DNA from: an uncultured Pelagibacteraceae bacterium
Lineage (GTDB): Bacteria; Pseudomonadota; Alphaproteobacteria; Pelagibacterales; Pelagibacteraceae
Assembly (NCBI GenBank): GCA_902595795.1
Contig: CACJRK010000004.1
Span: 1-64,000, forward strand
Reading direction: 5' to 3'
DNA: 64,000 nucleotides
Under the pieces are notes generated by a model. The model worked only from the letters and a program-made list of their open reading frames with translations. It made no database searches and was not told where the DNA came from. Positions 62,832 to 64,000 of the stretch are shown here, piece by piece. The first letter of the stretch is position 1. Every line of letters begins with the position of its first letter. The position numbers were made by a program, and so were the translations under genes.

Positions 62832-63520
62832 TGAAAATAGAAACACTTAAAGAAATAATAAAAAAAAAGTTATCTAATGAACAATTTGCTGTTTTAACTA
62901 ATTTAAATAACGGATCCTCTGAAATATTTAAATTAGGAACACCAATTAGTAAAAATTTTATTAATTATAAAAATGAAATACAGAGTTATTATAATCTAAA
63001 AAAAAGTGGTATTATTGATGGTACTGAGATTTTTATTCAAAATTATATTAAGCCAGTTGAAGTAATCATAGTTGGTGCAGTACATATTACACAATATTTA
63101 ATTCAATATTTAAAAGATCTAAATTTTAATGTTATTGTTGTTGATCCAAGAGAATACTTCATAACTAAACAAAAATTTCAAAACATTAAAATTATCAATG
63201 AATGGCCTGAAGAATTTTTTAAAAAAATTGAAACTAGCTCTAATACTGCATTAATTACTTTGACTCATGATCCAAAAATTGACGAACCAGCGTTAAAATA
63301 TGCTTTAGAAAAAAAATTTTTTTATATAGGTGCTCTAGGAAGTAAAAAAACCCACGAGAATAGATGCAAAAGATTAAAAGAAGAGGGATTTAACGATGAG
63401 GAAATTGCCTCAATACATGGACCAATTGGAATTAAAATAGGAGGAAAATCTGCTCCTGAAATAGCTTTATCGATTGTTGCTCAATTAATTTTTGAAACAA
63501 ACAAATATAAAACGATTTAG
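62831..63520 (+). CDS. XdhC Rossmann-domain protein (C-terminal XdhC half)
   Basis: EVIIVGAVHITQYLIQYLKDLNFNVIVVDPRE, YIGALGSKKTHENR, IHGPIGIKIGGKSAPEIALSIVAQLI; ATG at 62831 overlaps the previous TAA (TAATG), so the track start at 62771 is too early. Confidence 0.9.
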   Translation: MKIETLKEIIKKKLSNEQFAVLTNLNNGSSEIFKLGTPISKNFINYKNEIQSYYNLKKSGIIDGTEIFIQNYIKPVEVIIVGAVHITQYLIQYLKDLNFNVIVVDPREYFITKQKFQNIKIINEWPEEFFKKIETSSNTALITLTHDPKIDEPALKYALEKKFFYIGALGSKKTHENRCKRLKEEGFNDEEIASIHGPIGIKIGGKSAPEIALSIVAQLIFETNKYKTI

Positions 63521-64000
63521 TACTGAATAGGTTCAGGATCTATACTTCGCCACAAATACCAAGTTGCTACAGAACAGTAAGGAGAAAATTTTTTGTTTAA
63601 ATACTTTACATAACTTTCTGGTGGTAAATATTTTTTATTAAAGTTTTTTGATATAGCTCTCAAAAGTCCAATATCTTGTGTGGGCCAAATATTTGGTCGA
63701 TTATAAGTAAACAATAAGATCATTTCTGCAGACCATCTTCCGATTTGTCTAAGTTGTGAAAGATAAATAATAGCATCCTCATCAGACATTTTTGAAATCA
63801 GTCTTGGATTAAACTCTTTATTCAATACTTGTTTTGCTAAACTTTTAATTCCTTTTACCTTCTGTCTACTTAGACCACAGCTTTTTAATTGTGTATTTGA
63901 TAACTTGTTAACTACCTTTGCATTAATTTTATTTTTACATTTTTTTTTAAATTTTAAAAAAACTGAATTAGCAGCAGCAACACTAATTTGTTGACCAATA
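63517..64000 (-). CDS. DNA-3-methyladenine glycosylase II-like (HhH-GPD), 5' end outside window
   Basis: Frame stays open past the track start: IGQQISVAAANSVF...LKSCGLSRQKVKGIKSLA...LRQIGRWSAEMILLFTYNRPNIWPTQDIGLLRAI. Confidence 0.88.
   Translation of the reverse strand, partial: IGQQISVAAANSVFLKFKKKCKNKINAKVVNKLSNTQLKSCGLSRQKVKGIKSLAKQVLNKEFNPRLISKMSDEDAIIYLSQLRQIGRWSAEMILLFTYNRPNIWPTQDIGLLRAISKNFNKKYLPPESYVKYLNKKFSPYCSVATWYLWRSIDPEPIQY

Overview
AT-rich, very densely packed bacterial chromosome segment. Gene content and style (streamlined, Blh retinal gene, cox operon, tiny intergenic gaps) look like a marine alphaproteobacterium of the SAR11/Pelagibacterales type; that lineage call is inference. 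The left two thirds are mostly housekeeping: partial blh, ispH-thrB-rnhA, thrC, a ctaC-ctaD-ctaB-(41-aa ORF)-ctaG-ctaE-surf1 operon, msbA-waaA-lpxK-lpxL, purD-rsmD, pgi, lspA-ileS-ribF, groESL, typA, tldD/tldE, cfa, an oligopeptidase B-like gene and hsp20. The right third (about 45.7-63.5 kb) is a purine acquisition and catabolism island: NCS2 permease, divergent deaminase, BMP-type ABC importer, purine phosphoribosyltransferase, PuuD-like membrane urate oxidase without its cytochrome domain, guanine deaminase, xdhAB, uraH, uraD, allantoicase, ureidoglycolate lyase, puuE-type allantoinase, a stand-alone cytochrome c, DUF1330 and a split xdhC. Together these would take guanine/xanthine to glyoxylate plus urea. 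Most notable items: (i) apparent split PuuD plus free cytochrome c; (ii) a ROSE-like RNA thermometer and sigma32-type promoter at hsp20; (iii) two near-identical 11-bp palindromes flanking the groESL promoter; (iv) five convergent gene pairs sharing their stop codons in an exact 4-bp overlap; (v) two small ORFs missing from the ORF track (41 aa in the cox operon, 38 aa Lys-rich after groEL); (vi) an unplaced deaminase and a DUF1330 protein in the purine island. No tRNA, rRNA, CRISPR array, transposase or prophage was recognised. All family names come from motif recognition by eye, without database searches.
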